The notes under the pieces are model-generated. The model searched no databases, was not told where the DNA came from, and saw only the letters and a list, made by a program, of their open reading frames with translations. A program made the position numbers and the translations under genes. From assembly GCA_949128115.1 (NCBI GenBank), contig OX421966.1, forward strand, positions 32,691,042 to 32,755,041: a DNA stretch of 64,000 bases, in the 5' to 3' direction. The DNA comes from Anaspis maculata (lineage: Eukaryota; Arthropoda; Insecta; Coleoptera; Scraptiidae). Shown here piece after piece: positions 44,101 through 58,300 of this stretch (its first letter is position 1; each line of letters opens with the position of its first letter).

Positions 44101-47100
44101 AAAGACATGAACGTGATGGACTCCAGCCTAGATGGTATCTTGGATATGAGTCCTGCTATATTGTCCTGATGCATTTGGGATTTTATTCCTGCAAAGAAGA
44201 TTTCTTAAAACAGAAGAAAAATCACATAAAACATTATTGAAGAAAAGTCATTTTTAGTTTTGGTATTATTTATTTACAAACAGATTTTAGATTTCATTCC
44301 TGTAAAGGAGATTCCCTGGAACCAAAGAAAAATCACATAAAAAATTATTGAGGAAAAGTCATTTTTAAATTTGGTATTATTTATTTACAAACATGTTTTG
44401 AATTTAATTCCTGCAAAGAAGATTTCCAAAAACAAAGAAAAAATCACATTGAAAAAAAATGATACGAAAAAATTCAGTGCAAAGACATGGACGTGATGGA
44501 CTCTAGCCTGGATGGTATCTTGGATATGAGTCCTGCCATATTGTCCTGGTGCATTTTGGATTTTATTCCTGCAAAAAAGATTTCCTTAAACAGAAGAAAA
44601 ATCACATAAAACATTATTGAAGAAAAGTCATTTTTAGTTTTGGTATTATTTATTTACAAACATTTTTTAGATTTCATTCCTGTAAAGGAGATTTCCTGGA
44701 ACCAAAGAATAATCACATAAAAAATTATTGAGGAAAAGTCATTTTTAGTTTTGGTATTATTTATTTACAAACATGTTTTAGATTTCATTCCTGCAAATGA
44801 GATTCCCTGGAACCAAAGAAAAATCACATAAGAAATTATTGAGGAAAAGTCATTTTTAAATTTGGTATTATTTATTTACAAACATGTTTTGAATTCAATT
44901 CCTGCAAAGAAAATTTCCTGAAACAAAAAAAAATCACATAAAAAAAACGATACGAAAAAATTCAGTGCAAAGACAAGAACGTGATGGACTGTAGCCTGGA
45001 TGGTATCTTGGATATGAGTCCTACCATATTGTCCTGGTGCATTTTGGATTCTATTCCTGCAAAGAAGATTTCCTAAAACAGAAGAAAAATCACATAAAAC
45101 ATTATTGAAGAAAAGTCATTTCTAGTTTTGGTATTATTTATTTACAAACAGTTTTTAGATTTCATTTCTGTAAAGGAGATTCCCTGGAACCAAAGAAAAA
45201 TCACATAAAAAATTATTGAGGAAAAGTCATTTTTAAATTTGGTATTATTTATTTACAGCCCGACACCTTGCGGTAGAAGGGAATTTGATAATATATATAT
45301 ATTATTTATTTACAAACATGTTTTGAATTTAATTCCTGCTAAGAAGATTTCCAAAAACAAAGAAAAAATCACATTAAAAAAAACGATACGAAAAAATTCA
45401 GTGCAAAGACATGATCGTGATGGACTCTAGCCTGGATGGTATCTTAGATATGAGTCCTGCCATATTGTCCTGGTGCATTTTGGATTTTATTCCTGAAAAG
45501 AAGATTTTCTAAAACAGAAGAAAAATCACATAAAACATTATTAAAGAAAAGTCAATTTTAATTTTGGTATTATTTATTCACAAACAGTTTTTAGATTTCA
45601 TTCCTGAAAAGGAGATTCCCTGGAACCAAAGAAAAATCACATAAAAAATTATTGAGGAAAAGTCATTTTTAAATTTGGTATTATTTATTTTCAAACATGT
45701 TTTAAATTCAATTCCTGCAAAGAAGATTTTCAAAAACAAAGAAAAAATCACATTAAAAAAAAACGATACGAAAAAATTCAGTGCAAAGACATGAACGTGA
45801 TGGACTCCAGCCTAGATGGTATCTTGGATATGAGTCCTGCTATATTGTCCTGATGCATTTGGGATTTTATTCCTGCAAAGAAGATTTCTTAAAACAGAAG
45901 AAAAATCACATAAAACATTATTGAAGAAAAGTCATTTTTAGTTTTGGTATTATTTATTTACAAACAGATTTTAGATTTCATTCCTGTAAAGGAGATTCCC
46001 TGGAACCAAAGAAAAATCACATAAAAAATTATTGAGGAAAAGTCATTTTTAAATTTGGTATTATTTATTTACAAACATGTTTTGAATTTAATTCCTGCAA
46101 AGAAGATTTCCAAAAACAAAGTAAAAATCACATTGAAAAAAAATGATACGAAAAAATTCAGTGCAAAGACATGGACGTGATGGACTCTAGCCTGGATGGT
46201 ATCTTGGATATGAGTCCTGCCATATTGTCCTGGTGCATTTTGGATTTTATTCCTGCAAAAAAGATTTCCTTAAACAGAAGAAAAATCACATAAAACATTA
46301 TTGAAGAAAAGTCATTTTTAGTTTTGGTATTATTTATTTACAAACATTTTTTAGATTTCATTCCTGTAAAGGAGATTTCCTGGAACCAAAGAATAATCAC
46401 ATAAAAAATTATTGAGGAAAAGTCATTTTTAGTTTTGGTATTATTTATTTACAAACATGTTTTAGATTTCATTCCTGCAAATGAGATTCCCTGGAACCAA
46501 AGAAAAATCACATAAGAAATTATTGAGGAAAAGTCATTTTGAAATTTGGTATCATTTATTTACAAACATGTTTTGAATTCAATTGCTGCAAAGAAGATTT
46601 CCTGAAACAAAGAAAAAAAACACATTAAAAAAAAACGATACGAAAAAATTCAGTGCAAAGACATGAACGTGATGGACTCTAGCCTGGATGGTATCTTGGA
46701 TATGAGTCCTACCATATTGTCCTGGTGCATTTTGGATTTTATTCCTGCACAGAAGATTTCCCAAAACAGAAGAAAAATCACATAAAACATTATTGAAGAA
46801 AAGTCATTTTTAGTTTTGGTATTATTTATTTACAAACATGTTTTAGATTTCATTCCTGCAAAGGAGATTCCCTGGAACCAAAGAAAAATCACATAAGAAA
46901 TTATTGAGGAAAAGTCATTTTTAAATTTGGTATTATTTATTTACAAACATGTTTTGAATTCAATTCCTGCAAAGAAAATTTCCTGAAACAAAAAAAAAAT
47001 CACATAAAAAAAACGATACGAAAAAATTCAGTGCAAAGACAAGAACGTGATGGACTGTAGCCTGGATGGTATCTTGGATATTAGTCCTACCATATTGTCC

Positions 47101-50100
47101 TGGTGCATTTTGGATTCTATTCCTGCAAAGAAGATTTCCTAAAACAGAAGAAAAATCACATAAAACATTATTGAAGAAAAGTCATTTCTAGTTTTGGTAT
47201 TATTTATTTACAAACAGTTTTTAGATTTCATTTCTGTAAAGGAGATTCCCTGGAACCAAAGAAAAATCACATAAAAAATTATTGAAGAAAAGTCATTTTT
47301 AAATTTGGTATTATTTATTTACAGCCCGACACCTTGCGGTAGAAGGGAATTTGATAATATATATATATATATATATTATTTATTTACAAACATGTTTTGA
47401 ATTTAATTCCTGCTAAGAAGATTTCCAAAAACAAAGAAAAAATCACATTAAAAAAAACGATACGAAAAAATTCAGTGCAAAGACATGATCGTGATGGACT
47501 CTAGCCTGGATGGTATCTTAGATATGAGTCCTGCCATATTGTCCTGGTGCATTTTGGATTTTATTCCTGCAAAGAAGATTTTCTAAAACAGAAGAAAAAT
47601 CACATAAAACATTATTAAAGAAAAGTCAATTTTAATTTTGGTATTATTTATTCACAAACAGTTTTTAGATTTCATTCCTGAAAAGGAGATTCCCTGGAAC
47701 TAAAGAAAAATCACATAAAAAATTATTGAGGAAAAGTCACTTTTAGTTTTGGTATTATTTATTTACAAACATGTTGTAGATTTCATTCCTGCAAAGGAGA
47801 TTCCCTGGAACCAAAGAAAAATCACATAAGAAATTATTGAGGAAAAGTCATTTTTAAATTTGGTATTATTTATTTACAAACATGTTTTGAATTCAATTCC
47901 TGCTAAGAAGATTTCCAAAAACAAAGAAAAAATCACATTAAGAAAAAACGATACGAAAAAATTCAGTGCAAAGACATGAACGTGATGGACTCTAGCCTGG
48001 ATGGTATCTTGGATATGAGTCCTACCATATTGTCCTGGTGCATTTTGGATTTTATTCCTGCAAAGAAGATTTCCTAAAACAGAAGAAAAATCACATAAAA
48101 CATTATTGGAGAAAAGTCATTTTTAGTTTTGGTATTATTTATTTACAAACAGTTTTTAGATTTCATTCCTCTGAAGGAGATTCCCTGGAACCAAAGGGAA
48201 ATCACATAAAGAATTATTGAGGAGAAGTCAATTTTAAATTTGGTATTATTTATTTACGAACATGTTTTGAATTTAATTCCTGCAAAGAAGATTTCCAAAA
48301 ACAAAGAAAAAAGCACATTGAAAAAAAACGATACGAAAAAATTCAGTGCAAAGACATGGACGTGAGGGACTCTAGCCTGGATGGTATCTTGGATATGAGT
48401 CCTGCCATATTGTCCTGATGCATTTGGGATTTTATTCCTGCAAAAAAGATTTCCTTAAACAGAAGAAAAATCACATAAAACATTATTGAAGAAAAGTCAT
48501 TTTTAGTTTTGGTATTATTTATTTACAAACAGTTTTTAGATTTCATTCCTGTAAAGGAGATTTCCTGGAACCAAAGAATAATCACATAAAAAATTATTGA
48601 GGAAAAGTCATTTTTAGTTTTGGTATTATTTATTTACAAACATGTTTTAGATTTCATTCCTGCAAAGGAGATTCCCTGGAACCAAAGAAAAATCACATAA
48701 GAAATTATTGAGGAAAAGTCATTTTTAAATTTGGTATTATTTATTTACAAACATGTTTTGAATTCAATTCCTGCAAAGAAAATTTCCTGAAACAAAAAAA
48801 AAATCACATAAAAAAAACGATACGAAAAAATTCAGTGCAAAGACAAGAACGTGATGGACTGTAGCCTGGATGGTATCTTGGATATGAGTCCTACCATATT
48901 GTCCTGGTGCATTTTGGATTCTATTCCTGCAAAGAAGATTTCCTAAAACAGAAGAAAAATCACATAAAACATTATTGAAGAAAAGTCATTTCTAGTTTTG
49001 GTATTATTTATTTACAAACAGTTTTTAGATTTCATTTCTGTAAAGGAGATTCCCTGGAACCAAAGAAAAATCACATAAAAAATTATTGAGGAAAAGTCAT
49101 TTTTAAATTTGGTATTATTTATTTTCAAACATGTTTTAAATTCAATTCCTGCAAAGAAGATTTTCAAAAACAAAGAAAAAATCACATTAAAAAAAAACGA
49201 TACGAAAAAATTCAGTGCAAAGACATGAACGTGATGGACTCCAGCCTAGATGGTATCTTGGATATGAGTCCTGCTATATTGTCCTGATGCATTTGGGATT
49301 TTATTCCTGCAAAGAAGATTTTCTAAAACAGAAGAAAAATCACATAAAACATTATTAAAGAAAAGTCAATTTTAATTTTGGTATTATTTATTCACAAACA
49401 GTTTTTAGATTTCATTCCTGAAAAGAAGATTCCCTGGAACCAAAGAAAAATCACATAAAAAATTATTGAGGAAAAGTCATTTTTAAATTTGGTATTATTT
49501 ATTTTCAAACATGTTTTAAATTCAATTCCTGCAAAGAAGATTTTCAAAAACAAAGAAAAAATCACATTAAAAAAAAACGATACGAAAAAATTCAGTGCAA
49601 AGACATGAACGTGATGGACTCCAGCCTAGATGGTATCTTGGATATGAGTCCTGCTATATTGTCCTGATGCATTTGGGATTTTATTCCTGCAAAGAAGATT
49701 TCTTAAAACAGAAGAAAAATCACATAAAACATTATTGAAGGAAAGTCATTTTTAGTTTTGGTATTATTTATTTACAAACAGATTTTAGATTTCATTCCTG
49801 TAAAGGAGATTCCCTGGAACCAAAGAAAAATCACATAAAAAATTATTGAGGAAAAGTCATTTTTAACTTTGGTATTATTTATTTACAAACATGTTTTGAA
49901 TTTAATTCCTGCAAAGAAGATTTCCAAAAACAAAGAAAAAATCACATTGAAAAAAAATGATACGAAAAAATTCAGTGCAAAGACATGGACGTGATGGACT
50001 CTAGCCTGGATGGTATCTTGGATATGAGTCCTGCCATATTGTCCTGGTGCATTTTGGATTTTATTCCTGCAAAAAAGATTTCCTTAAACAGAAGAAAAAT

Positions 50101-51676
50101 CACATAAAACATTATTGAAGAAAAGTCATTTTTAGTTTTGGTATTATTTATTTACAAACATTTTTTAGATTTCATTCCTGTAAAGGAGATTTCCTGGAAC
50201 CAATAAATAATCACATAAAAAATTATTGAGGAAAAGTCATTTTTAGTTTTGGTATTATTTATTTACAAACATGTTTTAGATTTCATTCCTGCAAATGAGA
50301 TTCCCTGGAACCAAAGAAAAATCACATAAGAAATTATTGAGGAAAAGTCATTTTGAAATTTGGTATTATTTATTTACAAACATGTTTTGAATTCAATTCC
50401 TGCAAAGGAGATTTCCTGAAACAAAGAAAAAAATCACATTAAAAAAAAAACGATACGAAAAAATTCAGTGCAAAGACATGAACGTGATGGACCCTAGCCT
50501 GGATGGTATCTTGGATATGAGTCCTACCATATTGTCCTGGTGCATTTTGGATTTTATTCCTGCAAAGAAGATTTTCTAAAACAGAAGAAAAATCACATAA
50601 AACATTATTAAAGAAAAGTCAATTTTAATTTTGGTATTATTTATTCACAAACAGTTTTTAGATTTCATTCCTGAAAAGGAGATTCCCTGGAACCAAAGAA
50701 AAATCACATAAAAAATTATTGAGGAAAAGTCATTTTTAAATTTGGTATTATTTATTTTCAAACATGTTTTAAATTCAATTCCTGCAAAGAAGCTTTTCAA
50801 AAACAAAGAAAAAATCACATTCAAAAAAAACGATACGAAAAAATTCAGTGCAAAGACATGAACGTGATGGACTCCAGCCTAGATGGTATCTTGGTTATGA
50901 GTCCTGCCATATTGTCCTGATGCATTTGGGATTTTATTCCTGCAAAGAAGATTTCCTAAAACAGAAGAAAAATCACATAAAACATTATTGAAGAAAAGTC
51001 ATTTTTAGTTTTGGTATTAGGTATTTATTCACAAACAGATTTTAGATTTCATTCCTGTAAAGGAGATTCCCTGGAACCAAAGAAAAATCACATAAAAAAT
51101 TATTGAGGAAAAGTCATTTTTAAATTTGGTATTATTTATTTACAAACATGTTTTGAATTTAATTCCTGCAAAGAAGATTTCCAAAAACAAAGAAAAAATC
51201 ACATTAAAAAAAACGATACGAAAAAATTCAGTGCAAAGACATGAACGTGATGGACTCCAGCCTAGATGGTATCTTGGATATGAGTCCTGCTATATTGTCC
51301 TGATGCATTTGGGATTTTATTCCTGCAAAGAAGATTTCCTAAAACAGAAGAAAAATCACATAAAACATTATTGAAGAAAAGTCATTTTTAGTTTTGGTAT
51401 TATTTATTTACAAACAGATTTTAGATTTCATCCCTGTAAAGAAGATTGCCTGGAACCAAAGAAAAATCACATAAAAAATTATTGAGGAAAAGTCATTTTT
51501 AGTTTTGGTATTATTTATTTACAAACAGTTTTCAGATTTCATTCCTGTAAAGGAGATTGCCTGGAACCAAAGAAAAATCACATAAAAAATTATTGAGGAA
51601 AAGTCATTTTTAAATTTGGTATTATTTATTTACAGCCCGACACCTTGCGGTAGAAGGGAATTTGATAATATATATA
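38165..51676. repeat. satellite array, 111-bp monomers in higher-order units (part 1)
   Basis: The anchor ATTCCTG recurs at 111-bp steps (for example 39995, 40106, 40217), except for one monomer type that is 158 bp (40217 to 40375). The order 158 + 111 (+111, +111) makes units of about 269, 380 or 491 bp. All monomers share AAAGAAAAATCACAT and AAAAGTCATTTTTA. The 158-bp type adds ACGATACGAAAAAATTCAG and a GC-richer core starting ATGAACGTGATGGACTC. Blocks of ~1,684 bp are repeated nearly unchanged (43555 and 45239). Short frames of 60-109 codons are artefacts of the period. Confidence 0.95.
43574..43620. repeat. GCCCGACACC-(TA)n module (six copies in the array)
   Basis: A ~47-bp segment GCCCGACACCTTGCGG...GGGAATTTGATA(TA)n interrupts a monomer at the TTTATTTACA position. 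It recurs at 45258, 47324, 51635, 54138 and 61694 at the same monomer position, differing in TA length. It therefore entered once and was amplified with the array. Confidence 0.8.
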
Positions 51677-52013
51677 TACCGGGTGATCATTTGAAAACTA
51701 TCCACCTGCAATAACTCCAGATTCCTAGTGAATATCTTTCCGAGCAAAAACAGGTCGATTTTTATATTGGGGGGGACATCTAAAACTTACATTGGCAAAT
51801 TTCTATATTCACCCCCCTCGCCCCCACTTACCCCAACTTTGAAATTTCAAATGACACTACCTACCTTGTGATACATCAAATTGGAGAGAATTAAATTCTC
51901 TTTCTAAAAAAAATATTTCCAAAATTTTTAACCCCACCCCCTTTTCCTAAAAATTCTCTGACTGTCCCATTTCATATTCTAGACCCCTAATTTTTTTCTT
52001 AATCTTAATCTAC
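51677..52013. mobile_element. TE fragment inserted in the satellite
   Basis: CCGGGTGATCATTTGAAAAC, then AACAGGTCGATTTTT, GGGGGGACATCTAAAA, the CACCCCCCTCGCCCCC block and TTGTGATACATCAAATTGGA match the family at 3098-4266 in order. The satellite resumes at TACAAACAGATTTTAG. It starts directly after a (TA)n module. Confidence 0.75.
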
Positions 52014-55000
52014 AAACAGATTTTAGATTTCATTCCTGTAAAGGAGATTCCCTGGAACCAAAGAAAAATCACATAAAAAATTATTGAGGAAAAGTCATTT
52101 TTAAATTTGGTAATCTTTATTTACAAACATGTTTTGAATTTAATTCCTGCAAAGAAGATTTCCAAAAACAAAGAAAAAATCACATTGAAAAAAAACGATA
52201 CGAAAAAATTCAGTGCAAAGACATGGACGTGAGGGACTCTAGCCTGGATGGTATCTTGGATATGAGTCCTGCCATATTGTCCTGATGCATTTGGGATTTT
52301 ATTCCTGCAAAAAAGATTTCCTTAAACAGAAGAAAAATCACATAAAACATTATTGAAGAAAAGTCATTTTTAGTTTTGGTATTATTTATTTACAAACAGT
52401 TTTTAGATTTCATTCCTGTAAAGGAGATTTCCTGGAACCAAAGAATAATCACATAAAAAATTATTGAGGAAAAGTCATTTTTAGTTTTGGTATTATTTAT
52501 TTACAAACATGTTTTAGATTTCATTCCTGCAAAGGAGATTCCCTGGAACCAAAGAAAAATCACATAAGAAATTATTGAGGAAAAGTCACTTTTAAATTTG
52601 GTATTATTTATTTACAAACATGTTTTGAATTCAATTCCTGCAAAGAAAATTTCCTGAAACAAAGAAAAAATCACATAAAAAAACGATACGAAAAAATTCA
52701 GTGCAAAGACAAGAACGTGATGGACTGTAGCCTGGATGGTATCTTGGATATGAGTCCTACCATATTGTCCTGGTGCATTTTGGATTCTATTCCTGCAAAG
52801 AAGATTTCCTAAAACAGAAGAAAAATCACATAAAACATTATTGAAGAAAAGTCGTTTCTAGTTTTGGTATTATTTATTTACAAACAGTTTTTAGATTTCA
52901 TTCCTGTAAAGGAGATTCCCTGGAACCAAAGAAAAATAACATAAAAAATTATTGAGGAAAAGTCATTTTTAAATTTGGTATTATTTATTTACAAACATGT
53001 TTTGAATTTAATTCCTGCAAAGAAGATTTCCAAAAACAAAGAAAAAATCACATTGAAAAAAAAACGATACGAAAAAATTCAGTGCAAAGACATGGACGTG
53101 ATGGACTCTAGCCTGGATGGTATCTTGGATATGAGTCCTGCCATATTGTCCTGGTGCATTTTGGATTTTATTCCTGCAAAGAAGATTTCTTTAAACAGAA
53201 GAAAAATCACATAAAACATTATTGAAGAAAAGTCATTTTTAGTTTTGGTATTATTTATTTACAAACATGTTTTAGATTTCATTCCTGCAAAGAAGATTCC
53301 CTGGAACCAAAGAAAAATCACATAAGAAATTATTGAGGAAAAGTCATTTTTAAATTTGGTATTATTTATTTACAAACATGTTTTGAATTCAATTCCTGCA
53401 AAGAAGATTTCCTGAAACAGAGAAAAAATCACATAAAAAAAAACGATACAAAAAAATCCAGTGCAAAGACATGAACGTGATGGACTCTAGCCTGGATGGT
53501 ATCTTGGATATGAGTCCTACCATATTGTCCTGGTGCATTTTGGATTTTATTCCTGCAAAGAAGATTTCCTAAAACAGAAGAAAAATCACATAAAACATTA
53601 TTGAAGAAAAGTCATTTTTAGTTTTGGTATTATTTATTTACAAACAGTTTTTAGATTTCATTCCTCTAAAGGAGATTCCCTGGAACCAAAGGAAAATCAC
53701 ATAAAAAATTATTGAGGAGAAGTCAATTTTAAATTTGGTATTATTTATTTACAAACAGTTTTGAATTTAATTCCTGCGGAGAAGATTTCCAAAAACAAAG
53801 AAAAAATCACATTAAAAAAAAAACGATACGAAGAAATTCAGTGCAAAGACATGAACGTGATGGACTCCAGCCTAGATGGTATCTTGGTTATGAGTCCTGC
53901 CATATTGTCCTGATGCATTTGGGATTTTATTCCTGCAAAGAAGATTTCCTAAAACAGAAGAAAAATCACATAAAACATTATTGAAGAAAAGTCATTTTTA
54001 GTTTTGGTATAAGGTATTTATTTACAAACAGTTTTCAGATTTCATTCCTGTAAAGGAGATTGCCTGGAACCAAAGAAAAATCACATAAAAAATTATTAAG
54101 GAAAAGTCATTTTTATATTTGGTATTATTTATTTACAGCCCGACACCTTGCGGTAGAAGGGAATTTGATAATATATATATTATTTATTTACAAACATGTT
54201 TTGAATTTAATTCCTGCTAAGAAGATTTCCAAAAACAAAGAAAAAATCACATTAAAAAAACGATACGAAAAAATTCAGTGCAAAGACATGATCGTGATGG
54301 ACTCTAGCCTGGATGGTATCTTAGATATGAGTCCTGCCATATTGTCCTGGTGCATTTTGGATTTTATTCCTGCGAAGAAGATTTTCTAAAACAGAAGAAA
54401 AATCACATAAAACATTCTTAAAGAAAAGTCAATTTTAATTTTGGTATTATTTATTCACAAACAGTTTTTAGATTTCATTCCTGAAAAGGAGATTCCCTGG
54501 AACCAAAGAAAAATCACATAAAAAATTATTGACGAAAAGTCATTTTTAAATTTGGTATTATTTATTTACAAACATGTTTTGAATTTAATTCCTGCAAAGA
54601 AGATTTCCAAAAACAAAGAAAAAATCACATTAAAAAAAACGATACGAAAAAATTCAGTGCAAAGACATGAACGTGATGGACTCCAGCCTAGATGGTATCT
54701 TGGATATGAGTCCTGCTATATTGTCCTGATGCATTTTGGATTTTATTCCTGCAAAGAAGATTTTCTAAAACAGAAGAAAAATCACATAAAACATTATTAA
54801 AGAAAAGTCAATTTTAATTTTGGTATTATTTATTCACAAACAGTTTTTAGATTTCATTCCTGAAAAGGAGATTCCCTGGAACCAAAGAAAAATCACATGA
54901 AAAATTATTGAGGAAAAGTCATTTTTAAATTTGGTATTATTTATTTACAAACATGTTTTGAATTTAATTCCTGCAAAGAAGATTTCCAAAAACAAAGAAA

Positions 55001-55306
55001 AAATCACATTGAAAAAAAACGATACGAAAAAATTCAGTGCAAAGACATGAACGTGATGGACTCCAGCCTAGATGGTATCTTGGATATGAGTCCTGCTATA
55101 TTGTCCTGATGCATTTGGGATTTTATTCCTGCAAAGAAGATTTCCTAAAACAGAAGAAAAATCACATAAAACATTATTGAAGAAAAGTCATTTTCAGTTT
55201 TGGTATTATTTATTTACAAACAGATTTTAGATTTCATTCCTGTAATGGAGATTCCCTGGAACCAAAGAAAAATCACATAAAAAATTATTGAGGAAAAGTC
55301 ATTTTT
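52014..55306. repeat. satellite array (part 2)
   Basis: Same 111/158-bp monomers and higher-order units as part 1. It includes a GCCCGACACC-(TA)n module at 54138 and ends exactly at the foldback insertion. Confidence 0.95.
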
Positions 55307-58300
55307 AAAGGACCCCGCACGATTCTTATGGAAAATGGGTCTCGGTCAAATTCCCTAATTTTCTTATATGTTGTAGCCCAATTTGACACGAGCCAAAAAC
55401 CATCGTCCGTTACCCAAAAAAATGGACAGTTTTTTTTCTATAAGGGGTTGAAGATGGGTTATTTCAAGGTAAAAAAATATGTTCCAACGTAAGTGGGAAC
55501 ATTTCAACGTCCTTTCTGACACATATAGCTCATGATAATTCCCTTTTTCGTTTGTGAAAAAATCAACCCCCTCCCTCACCCCCAACCCCTACTTGTGAGT
55601 ATCAAATTCGAAATTACGTTTGAAAGTCATGCAGATGGTTCTATTATGTCGAATCATCAATTTTGGCACAAATTTTTTTTCCAACCCCCAAATAGGGGGT
55701 GGGGTTGAAAAAAAACCATCAGTCAATTCAACTGAATTTCTGATATTGTGCTTTACCAGTTACGTTAAACAAGATTACCAAGGGAAAACTCATTCGTATG
55801 ACCAGTTTCCACCCCACAGAGGGTTGAAGTTGACAATAATGACGCATAAAACATTCTTCCATGTCATAAACCAAATGAATGGAAATAGTGGACTTTCATA
55901 TCATCTTGTTCCGTAAAAATGTCTATTCTCCAAAAATACTTTCAATCCCGTCCTTCATCCCCTATCCCTGTTTCTGAACATCATATTCGAAACAAATGTT
56001 GGAAATTATATCAATTTTTATTTCATCCTTCAAATAGTCGCAGTAGCTAGATAGGCCAGGCGGTATGTCGGTAAAATCACTACAATCTGGAAAAAACTCC
56101 GACCAAAGCTTTTATGGTGTCAAACTCTTCGTAAGTTCAGTGGTTATCTACCACTGAGTTTCCGCCCAAAAACGAGTTGTGCTGATTCCTCCACATCTGC
56201 GCGAAGGTAAAGGATGCCTCGAAAGTGCAAAAAGACCCGTTAAACCTTCCTACTTTTTCATTTTATTCACCTCAATGCAAACGTACAACTTTAACGCAAA
56301 CATTGGAAGCATTTGTCGTCATCTCTGTGCCAGTCTCACTGTTGAAAAAAAAGATTTCTTTGTGCGGGTCAGATAAATCACATTTAATTGTTTTTCCACA
56401 CAAGATAACGATGGAGCAACATGTATTTTGGATGTTTTCTAATAACTTGTACTTACTGAACCCATTCATGGCGTTAAAATTTCAATAACAGCATTTTTGA
56501 AGATGTTGCCAGCAAAAAAGTTAATAATTTTCACCCGCCTGTTCAGCAGCAATTTTTCCAATTTTACCAAACACCGTTTCCGGAAGTTTTATAAGGAATG
56601 AAAAGCTCAAACTCTTCTCTAACGATATCGTGCCTGGCTTTACCGCGGCACGCACTTGAAAGTCTAAAAAACTGTTTTCTTTTCGAGACGTCCTGTTTCA
56701 CCCGTGTGCGGCCGTGCCTACTTGACATAGACCGAACTGATTACACGAGCTTGGAAATGTACTCTTTTCCAGCTTTAAAACGCGACCATTATTATTGAGA
56801 CTTTGTACATTGATTCATGAAGAAATCATACATTATTTTATTATTAATGGTCGTGTTTCAAAGCTGGAAGAGAGTACATTTTCAAGCTTGTGTAATCAGT
56901 CCGGTCTATGTCAAGTAGGCATGGCCGCACGCGGGTAAAATAGAACCGCTCAAAAAGAAATCAGTTTCCTACACTTTTAAACAGCGTGCCGCGGTTAAGC
57001 CAGATATAATATCATCTGAAAACAGTTCCAGCTTGTCATTCCCTATAAAATTTTCGAGAACGGTGTTTGGTAAAATTGAAAAAACTGCTGCTGAACAGGC
57101 GGGTGGAAATTATCCACTTCTTAGCGGGCAAAATCTTCAAAAATACTGTTATTGAAATTTTAACGCCATGAATGGGTTCAGTCAGTACAAGTTATTAGAA
57201 AACATCCAAAATACATGTTGCTCCATCGTTTTCTTGTGTGGAAAAACAATTAAATGTGATTCATCTGACCCGCACAAAGAAATCTTTTTTCTCAACAGTA
57301 AGACTGGCACAAAGATGATGACAAATGCTTCCAATGTTTGCGTTAGAGTTGTACGATTGCATTGAGGTAAATAAAATGAAAAAGTACGGGGGTTTAACAG
57401 GTCTTTTTGCACCTTCAAGACATCTTTTACCTTTGGGCAGATGTGGAGGAATCAGCACAACTCGTTTTTGGGCGGAAACTCAGTGGTAGATACCTACTGA
57501 CCTTACGAAGAGTTTGACACCATAAAAGCTTTGGTCGGAATTTTTTCTATCCAGAATGACCTACCGCCTGGCCTAAGAATAAGAGTGTGACATAATATTT
57601 TGCTTTCGCTCCAAATGACACAAAATTTTTCAATCTAAACTATAAGTAGAGGTGTATCCGTACAAAAGAAAAAAAGTTAGGAACTATGTAGGTACAGGTA
57701 AACATAATTAACCTGCTGTAAAGTTGAGACTTGATAGGAACACCAATATTTTTAATAATAATCCAGGCAAAAAATCATTCAATCAAATGTATGTCCCACC
57801 CTGCTGTAAGGGTGCTAACATAAGCATTATAGTGAAAGTGGATTTTGAAAGTGGATTCACAATCAGATGCAGAGAATCCGACCGTAGACCTCTCCTTCAT
57901 TTTCAAGATTTATTTCGAATATGATGTTCAGAAACAAGGATAGGGGATGAGAGACGGGGTTGAAATTTTTTTGAAGGATAGGCATTTTTACAAAACAAGA
58001 TGATATGAAAGTCCACTATTTTCATTCGTTTTGTTTATGACATGGAAGAATGTTTTACGAGTCATTATAGTCAACTTCAACCCTCTGTATGGGGTGGAAA
58101 CTGGTCATACGAATGAGTTTTCCCTTGGTAATCTTGTTTAGCGTAACTGGTAAAGCACAATATCAGAAATTCAGCCGAATTGACCGATGGTTTTTTTTTC
58201 AACCCCACCCCCTATTTGGGGGTTGTAAAAAAAATTTGTGCCAAAATTAGTAATTCGACAAAATAGAACCATCTGCATGACTTTCAAACGTAATTTCGAA

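Noticed and set aside
38165..51676. CRISPR-like regular repeat spacing
   Set aside because: Monomers are contiguous, AT-rich and 111/158 bp without unique spacers, and the genome is eukaryotic.
55620..57924. Protein-coding gene in the large foldback element
   Set aside because: Frames of 65-98 codons occur in mirror-image pairs with differing stops and no recognisable domain.
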